From contig CADEGS010000059.1 of NCBI GenBank assembly GCA_902826945.1, forward strand, positions 3,186-19,852: a stretch of 16,667 nucleotides of DNA. The letters are read 5' to 3'. The notes beneath the pieces were generated by a model. That model did not search any database. It was not told the DNA's origin and was given only the letters and a program-made list of their open reading frames with translations. The stretch comes from an uncultured bacterium. Lineage in GTDB: Bacteria > Planctomycetota > UBA1135 > GCA-002686595. Made by a program: the position numbers and the translations under genes. Positions 1 to 7,554 of this stretch are shown here, one piece after another (within the stretch, counting starts at the first letter, position 1; every line of letters begins with the position of its first letter).

Positions 1-93
1 GTCGCTCCAGGAGCGACTGTGCACTCCTGGTGACTGGGGCACTGTCAGGCCGCTCCAGCCAATATCAGCCAACGTCACCCACAATGGAGACTC

Positions 94-441
94 ATGGGCA
101 TTCATCATCCACGGAGCGTGAAGTTCACGGGCGCTTCAGCTCGTGAATGCCTTGTCGGCGTCAGGCCGTTGAACCGCGGTTTGATCGTTCGAGTCTCCGA
201 GGATCAACCGAGAACCTTGAGAGGCGGTGGTCCCATCGTCGGCGGGTTCGACCTGCTCTGCGAGGGATCAGGCGACTATCACGAACAGCTCGCTGCCTTC
301 ACAGGTCGCCGATTCGCGAGCGCCAAAGCCTTGCTAGATCAACTGCGCGTCATTCCCGAGGCGATCAAAGCTTCCCATGTCCTCAACCGCGGAGAGCTGG
401 TAGTGCTCGAGCGACTCATCGAAACACTTCCAGGGGACTGA
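94..441 (+). CDS. Small hypothetical protein (115 aa)
   Basis: I do not recognise this protein. The 115-residue product has no signal peptide, membrane segment or cysteine motif. The first half is Gly/Arg/Val-rich. The second half, from about residue 60, reads as amphipathic helices with many Leu, Arg and Glu. A purine-rich GGAG sits 4 nt before the ATG at 94, which is rather close. Codon choice is visibly less GC-biased than in every other gene here: codons such as ATT, CAT, TTG, AGA, CTA, GTA and AAA appear, whereas neighbours almost always end in G or C. This could mean recent acquisition, or that the frame is not a gene. It lies just left of the SDR gene remnant and is transcribed toward the propeller genes. 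The clean start, stop and SD-like sequence favour a real gene, but only moderately. Confidence 0.4.
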   Translation: MGIHHPRSVKFTGASARECLVGVRPLNRGLIVRVSEDQPRTLRGGGPIVGGFDLLCEGSGDYHEQLAAFTGRRFASAKALLDQLRVIPEAIKASHVLNRGELVVLERLIETLPGD

Positions 442-442
442 C

Positions 443-545
443 GTTCGCCGCACCACGCTCGGATGAAGCCGCGCTCGTCCATCTCGAGCATCGCGGCATG
501 ACCGCCGTGCACCTCGAGTCGCAGACCTTGCGGTTCCCAGCTGTG
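443..545 (-). pseudogene. Remnant of the 3' end of a short-chain dehydrogenase gene
   Basis: Bases 461-497 match 4626-4662, inside the intact SDR gene, at 36 of 37 positions and in the same orientation. Read on the minus strand, the frame gives HAAMLEMDERGFI, against VAAMLEMDERGFI in the SDR at residues 210-222. Weaker similarity extends both ways. Upstream, GLR-LEVHGG lines up with KLRPDEIAHA. Downstream, small indels destroy the reading frame before the tail that ends SVFATNPF in the intact gene. No start codon or upstream SDR body is present, so this is a decayed scrap rather than a gene. It could derive from duplication, from an insertion that duplicated the gene end, or from an older SDR paralogue whose body was deleted. 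The boundaries beyond 461-497 are my hand alignment and are approximate. Confidence 0.6.
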
Positions 546-613
546 ACAAGAGGCTCCCTGCCTGCCCGAGGAACCGGGGAGGACCCGCCTCTGCCGCGGG
601 GGCGCCGCTCCGG

Positions 614-643
614 TTGACGACTTTCGCGACCCGCGGTTAGTCT
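614..643 (+). promoter_or_regulatory. Possible sigma-70-type promoter of the propeller operon
   Basis: TTGACG at 614-619 matches the -35 consensus at five of six positions. TAGTCT at 638-643 is a poor -10 match after an 18-nt spacer. The site is about 90 nt before the first propeller ATG and lies in the only non-coding gap that could drive that gene. In GC-rich DNA such a match is suggestive only. Confidence 0.3.
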
Positions 644-680
644 GAGCAACCGAAGGCTGGCTCGCGGCAGGCCTCCTCGG

Positions 681-696
681 GGGAGACTCTTCTCCC
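681..696 (+). other. Perfect 6-bp hairpin in the leader of the propeller operon
   Basis: GGGAGA (681-686) and TCTCCC (691-696) form a perfect stem with loop CTCT, followed by GTTTTC. It lies 33 nt before the ATG at 730. The short T run makes a weak intrinsic terminator or attenuator conceivable, but the stem is short, and a structured 5' leader is equally possible. The rest of 546-729 shows no gene that I can support. Confidence 0.25.
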
Positions 697-729
697 GTTT
701 TCGACTCGGAGAACGAAGCGGAGAGAACG

Positions 730-2637
730 ATGAGGCACCCCGGGAAGACTGGCCATCTCGATTCGTGGCGAAGAAGCGCCCGCTGGACGGCGGGCGCGGC
801 CGCGACAGTCCTGTGGGCCGTGCCCGCGCAGGCGCAGGTGCAAGCGAACGGTCCCGAGGCGAGCCTGCTGGTCGATGGCCGGTCCGGTGACGGCTACGAG
901 GCAACGCCGGTGATGGAGTGGGTGCCAGGGCACGCTCTCGTGTTCGAGCTCGCTGGCGAAGCGCTCCAGCCGGTGGCGCTGCTCCACGGACTGCCCGTAC
1001 AGCCGGGGTTCGTCATCGGAGCTCCCGGCGTCCTGAACCTGCTGCCGATCGTCCCGGTGTTCAACGGGTTCGAGCCTTCCGGCTTCCTGTTCCACACCGG
1101 ACCGGACGGCCGCTTCGTCCTGGGCATCGGCGCCGACCTGCCCTTCGGGACCGAGGTCGATCTGCAGGGGGTGGTGGGCTCCGCGAGCGGGCCGCGTCTG
1201 ACGGCTCCGCAGCGGCTGCGCTCGGCGCCGGTCCGGATCGCCTACCGGGACTTCCAGGACCTGCGCGGCACGAACGCGTTCGGCTCGTCGGACATGGCGC
1301 TGTTCGATGGACACGTCAGCCGGTTCGCCTTCTCTCCGGATGGCGAGCGCATCGCGCTGCTGTCCAACCAAGGCCTCGTCATGATCGACGCGGTCGGCGC
1401 GTCCGCGAACCATCCCGTGCTCGTCCTGCCGGTGGCGAGCAACATCGTCGAAGGGCCGCGCTGGAACGCGACGAGCGACCGTGTGGCTTTCTTGACCCGG
1501 CCCAACCCGGGGGCGGACACGCTCTACGTCGCGCACCGTGACGGGAGCGGATTGACGGCGCTCCCCATCCCCGACGTGCAGGACTTCGCCTGGAGCCCGG
1601 ACGGCACGAAGCTGGCGTTCCGCTGGTCGCCCCTGGGGATCTTCGGCACGACGGGTCTCTGGGTGACCGACAAGGACGGTGGGGGAATCACCCCCGTCTC
1701 CTCCTTCGTTCCGACCGTCGACGTCGGCTTCGTCTGGTCGTGGTCGCCCGACTCGCAGCATCTGTCCTTCTACGACGACACGGTCTTCCGCCACCGGCTG
1801 TATTGCGTGCGCGCCGACGGCCAGGTCGGTCGTCACCTCTCCAGCGACGTCGATCGGTCCGCCTGGGCCCCCGACGGCAGCCGCCTGGCCTACAGCATCG
1901 ATCCCGTCCTCGGCACCGACAGCGGCGACCTCTACTCGGTGAAGCCCGATGGCACCGCAGTCCTGCGCCTCAACGCGACCCCGACGCCGGGCGTCCTCCC
2001 GCGCGTCAGCGACCTGCGCTGGTCGCCGCAGCGGAGTCACGTCGCCTACGTCTCGAACGAAGGCGGCGACGGCCGCCAGCTCTGGGTCGTCCGCGCGGAC
2101 GGCTCCAACGCGACGCGGCATCCCGTCAGCGCGGCCGTGAACCCGGGCAAGGACATCTCCCGCTTTGCGTGGTCGCCCGACGAATCGACGCTCGCCTTCC
2201 AGTTCGAGGCGCACCCGTCCCTGTACACCGCAGACACGAACGGGGGCGATCCCGTGCTGGTCAGCGCGAGCGCGGCTCCCGGCTTGTTCAGCCTGCCTCT
2301 CGCCGAGTCGGTGCTCTTCCGCTGGAACCCCGATCCCTCCCGCCGCACGCTCGCCTACCTGGCGAACGAGGACGCCACCATCCCCGGATACGAGGTCTAC
2401 GCCGTCGAGACCGACGGCAGCGACCCGCCGCGCCGGATGAGCGGAAGCCTTTCCTTCCCGGCGCTCGAGGGCGACACCGACTTCCGCTGGGACCCGACCG
2501 GACGCTGGCTGGGACTGGGGCCGGACATGCTGCACGTGGCGGGAGCGGAGGGCGGCCTGCCGCTCTTGATCGGGACGGAAGGGGAAGACGACTGGACCTG
2601 GTCGCCGGCGCCGGCGCCGCTGGACGTGATCCGATGA
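730..2637 (+). CDS. Secreted TolB/PD40-type beta-propeller protein (paralogue 1)
   Basis: A 635-residue exported protein. The N-terminus is basic (RR at 14-15) with a hydrophobic stretch and a likely signal peptidase I site near VPAQA at residues 31-35. Residues about 43-170 form a domain shared with the next gene (LLVDGR, then a LNLL...FNGFEPSG core, then LTAPQRLRSAPVRI). Residues about 185-635 contain roughly ten WD40-like PD40 blades with the signature WSPDGxxLA, for example FAWSPDGTKLAF near 286-297, WSWSPD near 336 and SAWAPDGSRLAY near 377. PD40 propellers, as in TolB, bind proteins or ligands in the periplasm or outside the cell; no catalytic residues are evident and the ligand is unknown. 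The ATG at 730 is supported by GGAGAGA just upstream. The stop overlaps the next start (ATGA), implying translational coupling. The family call is firm; the role is not known. Confidence 0.88.
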   Translation: MRHPGKTGHLDSWRRSARWTAGAAATVLWAVPAQAQVQANGPEASLLVDGRSGDGYEATPVMEWVPGHALVFELAGEALQPVALLHGLPVQPGFVIGAPGVLNLLPIVPVFNGFEPSGFLFHTGPDGRFVLGIGADLPFGTEVDLQGVVGSASGPRLTAPQRLRSAPVRIAYRDFQDLRGTNAFGSSDMALFDGHVSRFAFSPDGERIALLSNQGLVMIDAVGASANHPVLVLPVASNIVEGPRWNATSDRVAFLTRPNPGADTLYVAHRDGSGLTALPIPDVQDFAWSPDGTKLAFRWSPLGIFGTTGLWVTDKDGGGITPVSSFVPTVDVGFVWSWSPDSQHLSFYDDTVFRHRLYCVRADGQVGRHLSSDVDRSAWAPDGSRLAYSIDPVLGTDSGDLYSVKPDGTAVLRLNATPTPGVLPRVSDLRWSPQRSHVAYVSNEGGDGRQLWVVRADGSNATRHPVSAAVNPGKDISRFAWSPDESTLAFQFEAHPSLYTADTNGGDPVLVSASAAPGLFSLPLAESVLFRWNPDPSRRTLAYLANEDATIPGYEVYAVETDGSDPPRRMSGSLSFPALEGDTDFRWDPTGRWLGLGPDMLHVAGAEGGLPLLIGTEGEDDWTWSPAPAPLDVIR

Positions 2638-4574
2638 GGGTCCGGCCGCGCCCTTCGCTCCCTTTCCTGCTGGCGTCGCTGGCGCTCGCCGCGGCTCCGG
2701 CTGCACAGGTCCAGGGCAACCGCGCCGAGGCGCAGCTCCTGGTCGACGGTCGTGCCGGCGACGGGTTCGAGCGCTCGCAGACGTACGAGTGGATCCCCGG
2801 AGCGACGCTCGAGGTCCGGATCTCCGGCGCTCCCTTCGAGCCGGTCTCGCTGCTGCTCGGGGACGCGCTCTCGCCCGGCGTGCGCACGGGAGGCTCCGGC
2901 CTGCTGAACCTGCTCGATCCTCTGGCGCTCTTCAACGGCTTCGACCCTTCCGGCATCCCGTTCTCGACGGGGTTCTCCGGCACATTCCGGCTGGAGCTAG
3001 CTAGCCTCCTCCCGCTCGGGACCGAGTTCGCCCTGCAAGGTGTCGTCGACGCGGACGGCATGCCGTTGCTCACCGCTCCCCAGCGCGTTCGCTCCGCGCC
3101 CGCCAGGATCGTCTTCCTGCGCACATCCCCTGGCCCAGCGGCACCCGAGTTGGTCGGGTCCACGGCCCTAGGAGGCCCTGGCGTCGTCCTGAGCGCGCCC
3201 TTCCAGACGTCCTTGACCTCGCTGGGCGAGCACGTCTTCGCCCCGGACGGACTGCGGCTGGCCTATGTCTCCGCAGACGGCGGCTTCCGCCGCGTGTCGA
3301 CGTGCGATGCCGTCGGGGTCGGAGCCAATCGCCTCGTGGAGGTCGCGCTCGCGACAGACAGCGGCGAGGAGGTAAGCCGCCTCGCCTGGAGCCCGGATGG
3401 TCAGCACCTGGCCTTCGTCCTCGGCCCGCAAGGGGCGACCCTCCTGCACGTCGCCGCTCGCGAGAGCACCGACCAGGTGGTCATTCCCGGCATCGACGTC
3501 GGCGAGCTGGCGTGGAGCCCCGGCGGCGAGCGCATCGCGTTCGCCACGGGCTCGTCGGTCGCCTCGATCAGCCCTCCCGATCTGTTCCTGGTGCGGCCCG
3601 ATGGCACGGACGTGACGAGCATCGCGTCGGCCCTCTCCATCGATCCCGGGTTCCCGCCCACCTTCGCCTGGTCGCCCGACGGCACGAAGCTGGCGGCGAA
3701 CTTCTACGCCGGCGGGCTGCAGGTGCTCCTCGCCGACGGCACCCCGCTGGGTCCGATCGCGACGGGCGGCGTGCTCGAGTTCAGGTGGTCTCCCGACGGG
3801 AGCCGCATCGCCTGGCGCCAGAACGGGCCGCTCGCGAACGAGGTGTCGCTCTGGTCCTCGGCCCCGGACGGCTCCGACGCCGTCCAGCTCAGCGGGTCGG
3901 CGGGGCACGCGGTCCTGGCATCGACCTTCGCCTGGTCGTCGAGCGGGCGCCTCGCCTACACCTCGAACGAGTTCGTGGGGGGGCCCAGGCAGCTCTTCGA
4001 TCTCTCCGACGCGAGTGCACCCGCCTCGCGCCGTCGAACGGCGCCCTTCCTCGACGCCGGCGCCGACGTCATGAGCTTCGGCTGGTCGCCCGACGGGCAG
4101 ACGCTGGCCTTCGTCTTGCGGACGCCACGCAAGCTCTTCACGACCGACACGGAGACGCGCTCCGCCCGGCTGGTGGCCGTGCCCTTCAGCAGCATTCCGG
4201 GCTCGAGCGATCCGACGTTCCGGTGGTCACCGGCCCGGACCGAGCCGTGGCTCGCCTACTCCATGACCACGACACATGGATTCGCCCCGCAGGAGCTCTT
4301 CGTGGCCCGCGCGGACGGCCTGCGCCGGAGGCTGGTCGGCTTCGACGTCGCGGTGAGCTGGGAGTGGGACCCGACGGGGCGCTGGCTGGCCTATGGCGGC
4401 AAGGACGCCGCGGGGATCTCTGGTCTCCACGCGGTCAGCACGACAGGCGAGAGCGCCCTGCTGAACGCATCTCCCTTCACCGTGCCGCGCTGGTCTCCCG
4501 CCCAGCCGCCGATCCTCGCGCCGGAGCAGCCGAACGCGATCGAAGCGCCGTCTCCGGCGCCGCGCGGTAGCTGA
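2634..4574 (+). CDS. Secreted TolB/PD40-type beta-propeller protein (paralogue 2)
   Basis: A 646-residue paralogue of the preceding gene. The start at 2634 is set by the ATGA overlap with the previous stop and by the signal peptide that follows it (hydrophobic LPFLLASLALAAAPAA, residues 9-24). The open frame runs far upstream, but that part overlaps the first propeller gene and is not coding. The N-terminal domain (about 31-165) repeats the first protein's pattern: AQLLVDGRAGDGFE, LLNLL, LFNGFDPSG and LTAPQRVRSAPARI. The rest carries repeated PD40 blades such as LAWSPDGQHLAF, FAWSPDGTKLAA, FRWSPDGSRIAW and FGWSPDGQTLAF. The two proteins keep the same domain order and nearly equal length but differ throughout the blades, so the duplication is not recent. 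Likely a periplasmic or surface binding protein made together with its partner. It converges with the SDR gene with only 16 nt between the stops. Confidence 0.88.
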   Translation: MRVRPRPSLPFLLASLALAAAPAAQVQGNRAEAQLLVDGRAGDGFERSQTYEWIPGATLEVRISGAPFEPVSLLLGDALSPGVRTGGSGLLNLLDPLALFNGFDPSGIPFSTGFSGTFRLELASLLPLGTEFALQGVVDADGMPLLTAPQRVRSAPARIVFLRTSPGPAAPELVGSTALGGPGVVLSAPFQTSLTSLGEHVFAPDGLRLAYVSADGGFRRVSTCDAVGVGANRLVEVALATDSGEEVSRLAWSPDGQHLAFVLGPQGATLLHVAARESTDQVVIPGIDVGELAWSPGGERIAFATGSSVASISPPDLFLVRPDGTDVTSIASALSIDPGFPPTFAWSPDGTKLAANFYAGGLQVLLADGTPLGPIATGGVLEFRWSPDGSRIAWRQNGPLANEVSLWSSAPDGSDAVQLSGSAGHAVLASTFAWSSSGRLAYTSNEFVGGPRQLFDLSDASAPASRRRTAPFLDAGADVMSFGWSPDGQTLAFVLRTPRKLFTTDTETRSARLVAVPFSSIPGSSDPTFRWSPARTEPWLAYSMTTTHGFAPQELFVARADGLRRRLVGFDVAVSWEWDPTGRWLAYGGKDAAGISGLHAVSTTGESALLNASPFTVPRWSPAQPPILAPEQPNAIEAPSPAPRGS

Positions 4575-4590
4575 GCCGAGCCCCGGCCCC

Positions 4591-5292
4591 TCAGAACGGG
4601 TTCGTCGCGAAGACCGAGAGCTCGGGGATGAAGCCGCGCTCGTCCATCTCGAGCATGGCGGCGACGGCGTGGGCGATCTCGTCGGGGCGCAGCTTCTTCG
4701 GGTGCGGGGCCTGGTCGTGGCCGGCGCGGCGGGCGAAGTCGGTCAGGACCTCGCTCGGGTTGACGAGCATCACGCGGATGTCGTGGCGGCGCAGCTCCTC
4801 GCGCCAGCACTCGCTCAGGCCGCGCAGGGCGAACTTCGAGGCGGCGTAGGCGCTGCCGCCCTGGAAGCCGCGCAGGGCGGCGGTCGAGGCGACGTTCACG
4901 ATCGCGCCGGAGCGCTGCTCGACCATGTGGCGCGCGGCCTCGCGCGCCATCAGGAAGGCGCCGGTGACGTTCGTGCGCAGCACGGCCTCGAAGTCCTCGC
5001 GCTGCGTGGCGAGCAGCGGGGCGAAGATGCCGAAGCCGGCGTTGTTCACGAGCACGTCGATGCCGCCCAGGCGCTCGACAGAGGTCGCGACGATGCGCTG
5101 CGCGCTCTGCTCGTCGCCGACGTCGCCCTGGATCGCCAGGCAGCCGAGCTCGCCGGCGGCGCGCTCGAGCGGCTCGCGCGAGCGCGCGTTGATCGCCACC
5201 CGCGCTCCGCGCTCGCCGAGCACACGCGCGATGGCGAGACCGATGCCGCTGCTCCCGCCCGTCACCAGGGCCCGCTTGCCTTCGAGCTTCAT
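4591..5292 (-). CDS. Short-chain dehydrogenase/reductase (SDR), NAD(P)-dependent
   Basis: A 233-residue classical SDR, typical in length. Visible landmarks are the cofactor glycine motif TGGSSGIG (11-18), NNAG (83-86), the active-site Asn in TNVTG (N108), catalytic Ser in NVAS (S136), and Tyr149-x3-Lys153 in YAASK. The NARSRE stretch after beta-2 (35-40) suggests NADP preference, an inference only. The ATG at 5292 places the Rossmann motif at the usual position. The frame is open further upstream, but that sequence is low-complexity and precedes the normal SDR N-terminus. No clear Shine-Dalgarno is visible. The substrate cannot be told from sequence; FabG-like 3-oxoacyl reductase or another keto/hydroxy substrate are both possible. 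It is divergent from the arylsulfotransferase-like gene across about 230 nt, in which I see no clear promoter. A scrap of a second copy of its 3' end lies at about 443-545. Confidence 0.92.
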   Translation of the reverse strand: MKLEGKRALVTGGSSGIGLAIARVLGERGARVAINARSREPLERAAGELGCLAIQGDVGDEQSAQRIVATSVERLGGIDVLVNNAGFGIFAPLLATQREDFEAVLRTNVTGAFLMAREAARHMVEQRSGAIVNVASTAALRGFQGGSAYAASKFALRGLSECWREELRRHDIRVMLVNPSEVLTDFARRAGHDQAPHPKKLRPDEIAHAVAAMLEMDERGFIPELSVFATNPF

Positions 5293-5524
5293 GCGCAGAG
5301 CTTCGCCGCGCGTGGACGGGATCGCAACCCGAGGCTGCGGCGATGGCCCTCCCCGAGGAGGCGGCGCGCGCGACGCCGAGCGGCGCGCCTTGCGGAATCC
5401 CGACGCGTCCGACAAGGCGCCTGCGGCCCCTGGCGACCCTGGCGCGCGCGCTCCCGAAGCGCCGCCGCGAGCGACGCCGCCTCGTCGACGCCGCGCCTCC
5501 CGCGCGCCGACTACCATGTCCGCC

Positions 5525-7081
5525 ATGTCGACCCGCATGCGCGCTCTCTTGGTCCTCCTGCTCGCCGCGGCGCCCGCGCAGGCCGCCTTCCTCGCGCAAG
5601 ACGCGCCGGAGGCGAGCCCCGCTCCCGAATCGCCGCGCGGCCTCGTCGCGCGCGAGCCCGGCGCGCTCGCGGGCTACACGCTCTTCTCGCCGTTGCTCTC
5701 GAAGACGACCTACCTGATCGACCTCGCGGGCGAGGTCGTGCACCGCTGGGAGACGGCGTTCCCGCCCGGCAACCTGGCCTACCTGCTGCCGAGCGGCAAC
5801 CTGCTGCGCGCGGCGCGCCTCGAGGACAACACCGTCTTCCAGGGTGGCGGGATCGGCGGGCGCATCCAGGAGATCGACTGGGAGGGCAAGGTCGTGTGGG
5901 ACTACCGCCTGTCCGACGAGGAGCGCTGCCAGCACCACGACCTCGAGCCGCTGCCGAACGGGCGCTTCCTGTGCATCGTCTGGGAGCGGCTGTCGCGCGA
6001 GGACGCGCTTCTCTTCGGCCGCGATCCCGAGTCGCTCGGGCCGAGCGGCCTGTGGCCGGACGCCGTGCTCGAGCTCGAGCCGGTCGCCCCCGACGGCGCG
6101 CGCGTCGTGTGGGAGTGGCACGCGCTCGACCACCTGATCCAGGACCTCGATCCCGAGAAGCCCAACTTTGGCGTCGTCGCCGAGCACCCAGAGAAGATCG
6201 ACGTCAACGCCGACTGGCGCGACCGCGCCGCGCCGACCGAGGCGGAGCGCGAGCGCGCGGCCGCGGAGGAGGAGCGCATGCGCGCGCTCGGCTACGTCGG
6301 CGGCGCGCCGCCGGGCCCGCCGGCCGAAGGGGCTGGCGGAGGTCCGGGCGCGCCCGGCCCCGGGGGACAGGGCGGTCCACGCGGCGACGCGGGCCGCGCC
6401 GACTGGCTGCACACGAACGCCGTGGCCTGGGATCCCGAGCTCGACCTCATCGTGCTCTCGATCCACAACTTCCACGAGCTGTGGGTGATCGACCACGGCA
6501 CGACGACCGAGGAGGCGGCCGGGTCGAGCGGCGGGCGCTTCGGCCGCGGCGGCGACCTCCTGTGGCGCTGGGGCAACCCGCGCATGCACGGCGCCGGCAC
6601 TCCGGAGGACCAGCGCCTGTTCGGCCAGCACGACGCGCGCTGGGTGAAGGGCCCGGGCGGTGCGACGCACCTGCTCGTCTTCAACAACGGCAGCGACCGG
6701 CCGCAGGGCGACTTCTCGTCGGTGGACGAGCTCCTCTTCCCGCTCGAGGCGCCCGGCCGCGTGGCCGCGCCGACCGCGCGCGGCTTCCCGCCGGAGAAGC
6801 TCCTCTGGACCTACCGCGCCCCCGAGAAGGAGAGCTTCTTCTCGGGCTTCATCTCCGGCGCGCAGCGGCTCCCGAACGGCGACACGCTGATCTGCTCCGG
6901 GGCGCCGGGCGAGATCTTCGCGGTCACGCCCGCGGGGCAGGTCGTCTGGCGCTACCACAACCCCTTCGGCGGCGACGTGGCGCCGAGCGGCGGCGGCGGC
7001 CGGGGCGTGCCGCCGCACGCGCTCTTCCGCGCCGAGTGGCTCGCTCCCGACCACCCGGGCCTCGCGCGGCTGGCGCGTTGA
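5525..7081 (+). CDS. Exported arylsulfotransferase (ASST)-family protein
   Basis: About 518 residues. A signal peptide is clear (RALLVLLLAAAPAQA, cleavage near AQA-AF). In-frame ATGs lie at 5516, 5525 and 5537; I chose 5525 because it leaves a short basic n-region, but the SD evidence is poor for all. The body has the ASST (Arylsulfotran) propeller hallmarks: CQHHDLEPLPNGRFL, then WLHTNAVAWDPELDLIVLSI, then GQHDARWVKGPGG...FNNGSDRP. These His-bearing strands correspond to the family's active-site region. ASST enzymes move sulfate from one phenolic ester to another via a sulfo-histidine, but many family members are untested and may be binding proteins. Between the first two blocks there is a charged helix ending MRALGYVGG and then about 35 residues of Gly/Pro-rich linker. 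The Dabb lipoprotein gene follows after 44 nt on the same strand. Confidence 0.82.
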   Translation: MSTRMRALLVLLLAAAPAQAAFLAQDAPEASPAPESPRGLVAREPGALAGYTLFSPLLSKTTYLIDLAGEVVHRWETAFPPGNLAYLLPSGNLLRAARLEDNTVFQGGGIGGRIQEIDWEGKVVWDYRLSDEERCQHHDLEPLPNGRFLCIVWERLSREDALLFGRDPESLGPSGLWPDAVLELEPVAPDGARVVWEWHALDHLIQDLDPEKPNFGVVAEHPEKIDVNADWRDRAAPTEAERERAAAEEERMRALGYVGGAPPGPPAEGAGGGPGAPGPGGQGGPRGDAGRADWLHTNAVAWDPELDLIVLSIHNFHELWVIDHGTTTEEAAGSSGGRFGRGGDLLWRWGNPRMHGAGTPEDQRLFGQHDARWVKGPGGATHLLVFNNGSDRPQGDFSSVDELLFPLEAPGRVAAPTARGFPPEKLLWTYRAPEKESFFSGFISGAQRLPNGDTLICSGAPGEIFAVTPAGQVVWRYHNPFGGDVAPSGGGGRGVPPHALFRAEWLAPDHPGLARLAR

Positions 7082-7125
7082 GCGAGGCCTTGCGCGGCGC
7101 CGCGCGAGCGGATGAGCTGCTGGCC

Positions 7126-7551
7126 ATGCGCCGCAACCGTCCGAGCGCGCGCCTGCGCGCGAGCCTGCTGGCCGTCGTCCTCGCGCTCGTCGGGTGTCGT
7201 GCGCCCGCCTCGGGTGAGCCGGCCGACACCTTCGTCGAGCACGTCGTGCTCGTGTGGCTGAAGGAGCCGGAGAACCCCGAGCACGTGCAGCGCATGCTCG
7301 ACGCGGCGCGGACGCTGGCGGCGATCCCCGAGGTGCTCGAGCTGCGCGCCGGGCCGCCGCTCGCGAGCGAGCGAGAGGTCGTCGAGGACGGCTTCACGCT
7401 CGGCTTCGTGTTCCGCTTCGCCGACGCCGCGGCGCTGGCGCGCTACGAGGCCGATCCGCGCCACCAGCGCGCGCTGCGCGAGGTGCTCGTCCCGCTGGCC
7501 GAGCGCTTCGTCGTCCAGGACGTGCGGGCGACGCGCCTCGAGCGCCCCTGA
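7126..7551 (+). CDS. Lipoprotein with Dabb (stress-responsive A/B barrel) domain
   Basis: A 141-residue protein. The N-terminus is basic, followed by a hydrophobic segment and lipobox LVGC, with the lipid-carrying Cys at residue 24. From FVEHVVLVWLKEP (about residue 35) to the C-terminus it matches the Dabb domain, a dimeric ferredoxin-like alpha/beta barrel: VEHVVLVWLK opens the first strand, FTLGFVFRFADAAALARYEADPRH forms the middle, and FVVQDV the last strand. Dabb proteins are usually cytoplasmic and include plant stress proteins and some cyclases and decarboxylases. An exported lipid-anchored version is therefore notable, and its substrate is unknown. The start at 7126 is chosen because it gives the complete lipoprotein signal. 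The gene probably shares a transcript with the arylsulfotransferase-like gene (44-nt gap). Its stop is only 3 nt from the convergent protease stop. Confidence 0.82.
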   Translation: MRRNRPSARLRASLLAVVLALVGCRAPASGEPADTFVEHVVLVWLKEPENPEHVQRMLDAARTLAAIPEVLELRAGPPLASEREVVEDGFTLGFVFRFADAAALARYEADPRHQRALREVLVPLAERFVVQDVRATRLERP

Positions 7552-7554
7552 CGC

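Noticed and set aside
1..30. Inverted repeats at the left edge (GTCGCT/AGCGAC and CCAGGAG/CTCCTGG)
   Set aside because: They may be part of a terminator or element end, but the window is cut here and the stems are short and overlapping.
730..850. Possible twin-arginine signal in propeller paralogue 1 (WRRSAR)
   Set aside because: The residues after RR do not fit the Tat consensus and paralogue 2 has an ordinary Sec-type signal.
637..2706. Very long minus-strand open frame opposite the first propeller gene
   Set aside because: At this GC content, stop codons are rare in shadow frames. The translation is Arg/Ala/Gly/Val-rich with no domain pattern, while the plus strand has clear PD40 repeats and a signal peptide.
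4571..4594. CTGAG/CTCAG inverted repeat over the two convergent stop codons
   Set aside because: A 5-bp stem made largely of the stop codons themselves; insufficient to call a bidirectional terminator.
4391..7054. Long minus-strand open frame across the SDR and arylsulfotransferase-like genes
   Set aside because: It conflicts with the SDR motifs in the true minus frame and with the ASST motifs on the plus strand, and has no recognisable domain itself.
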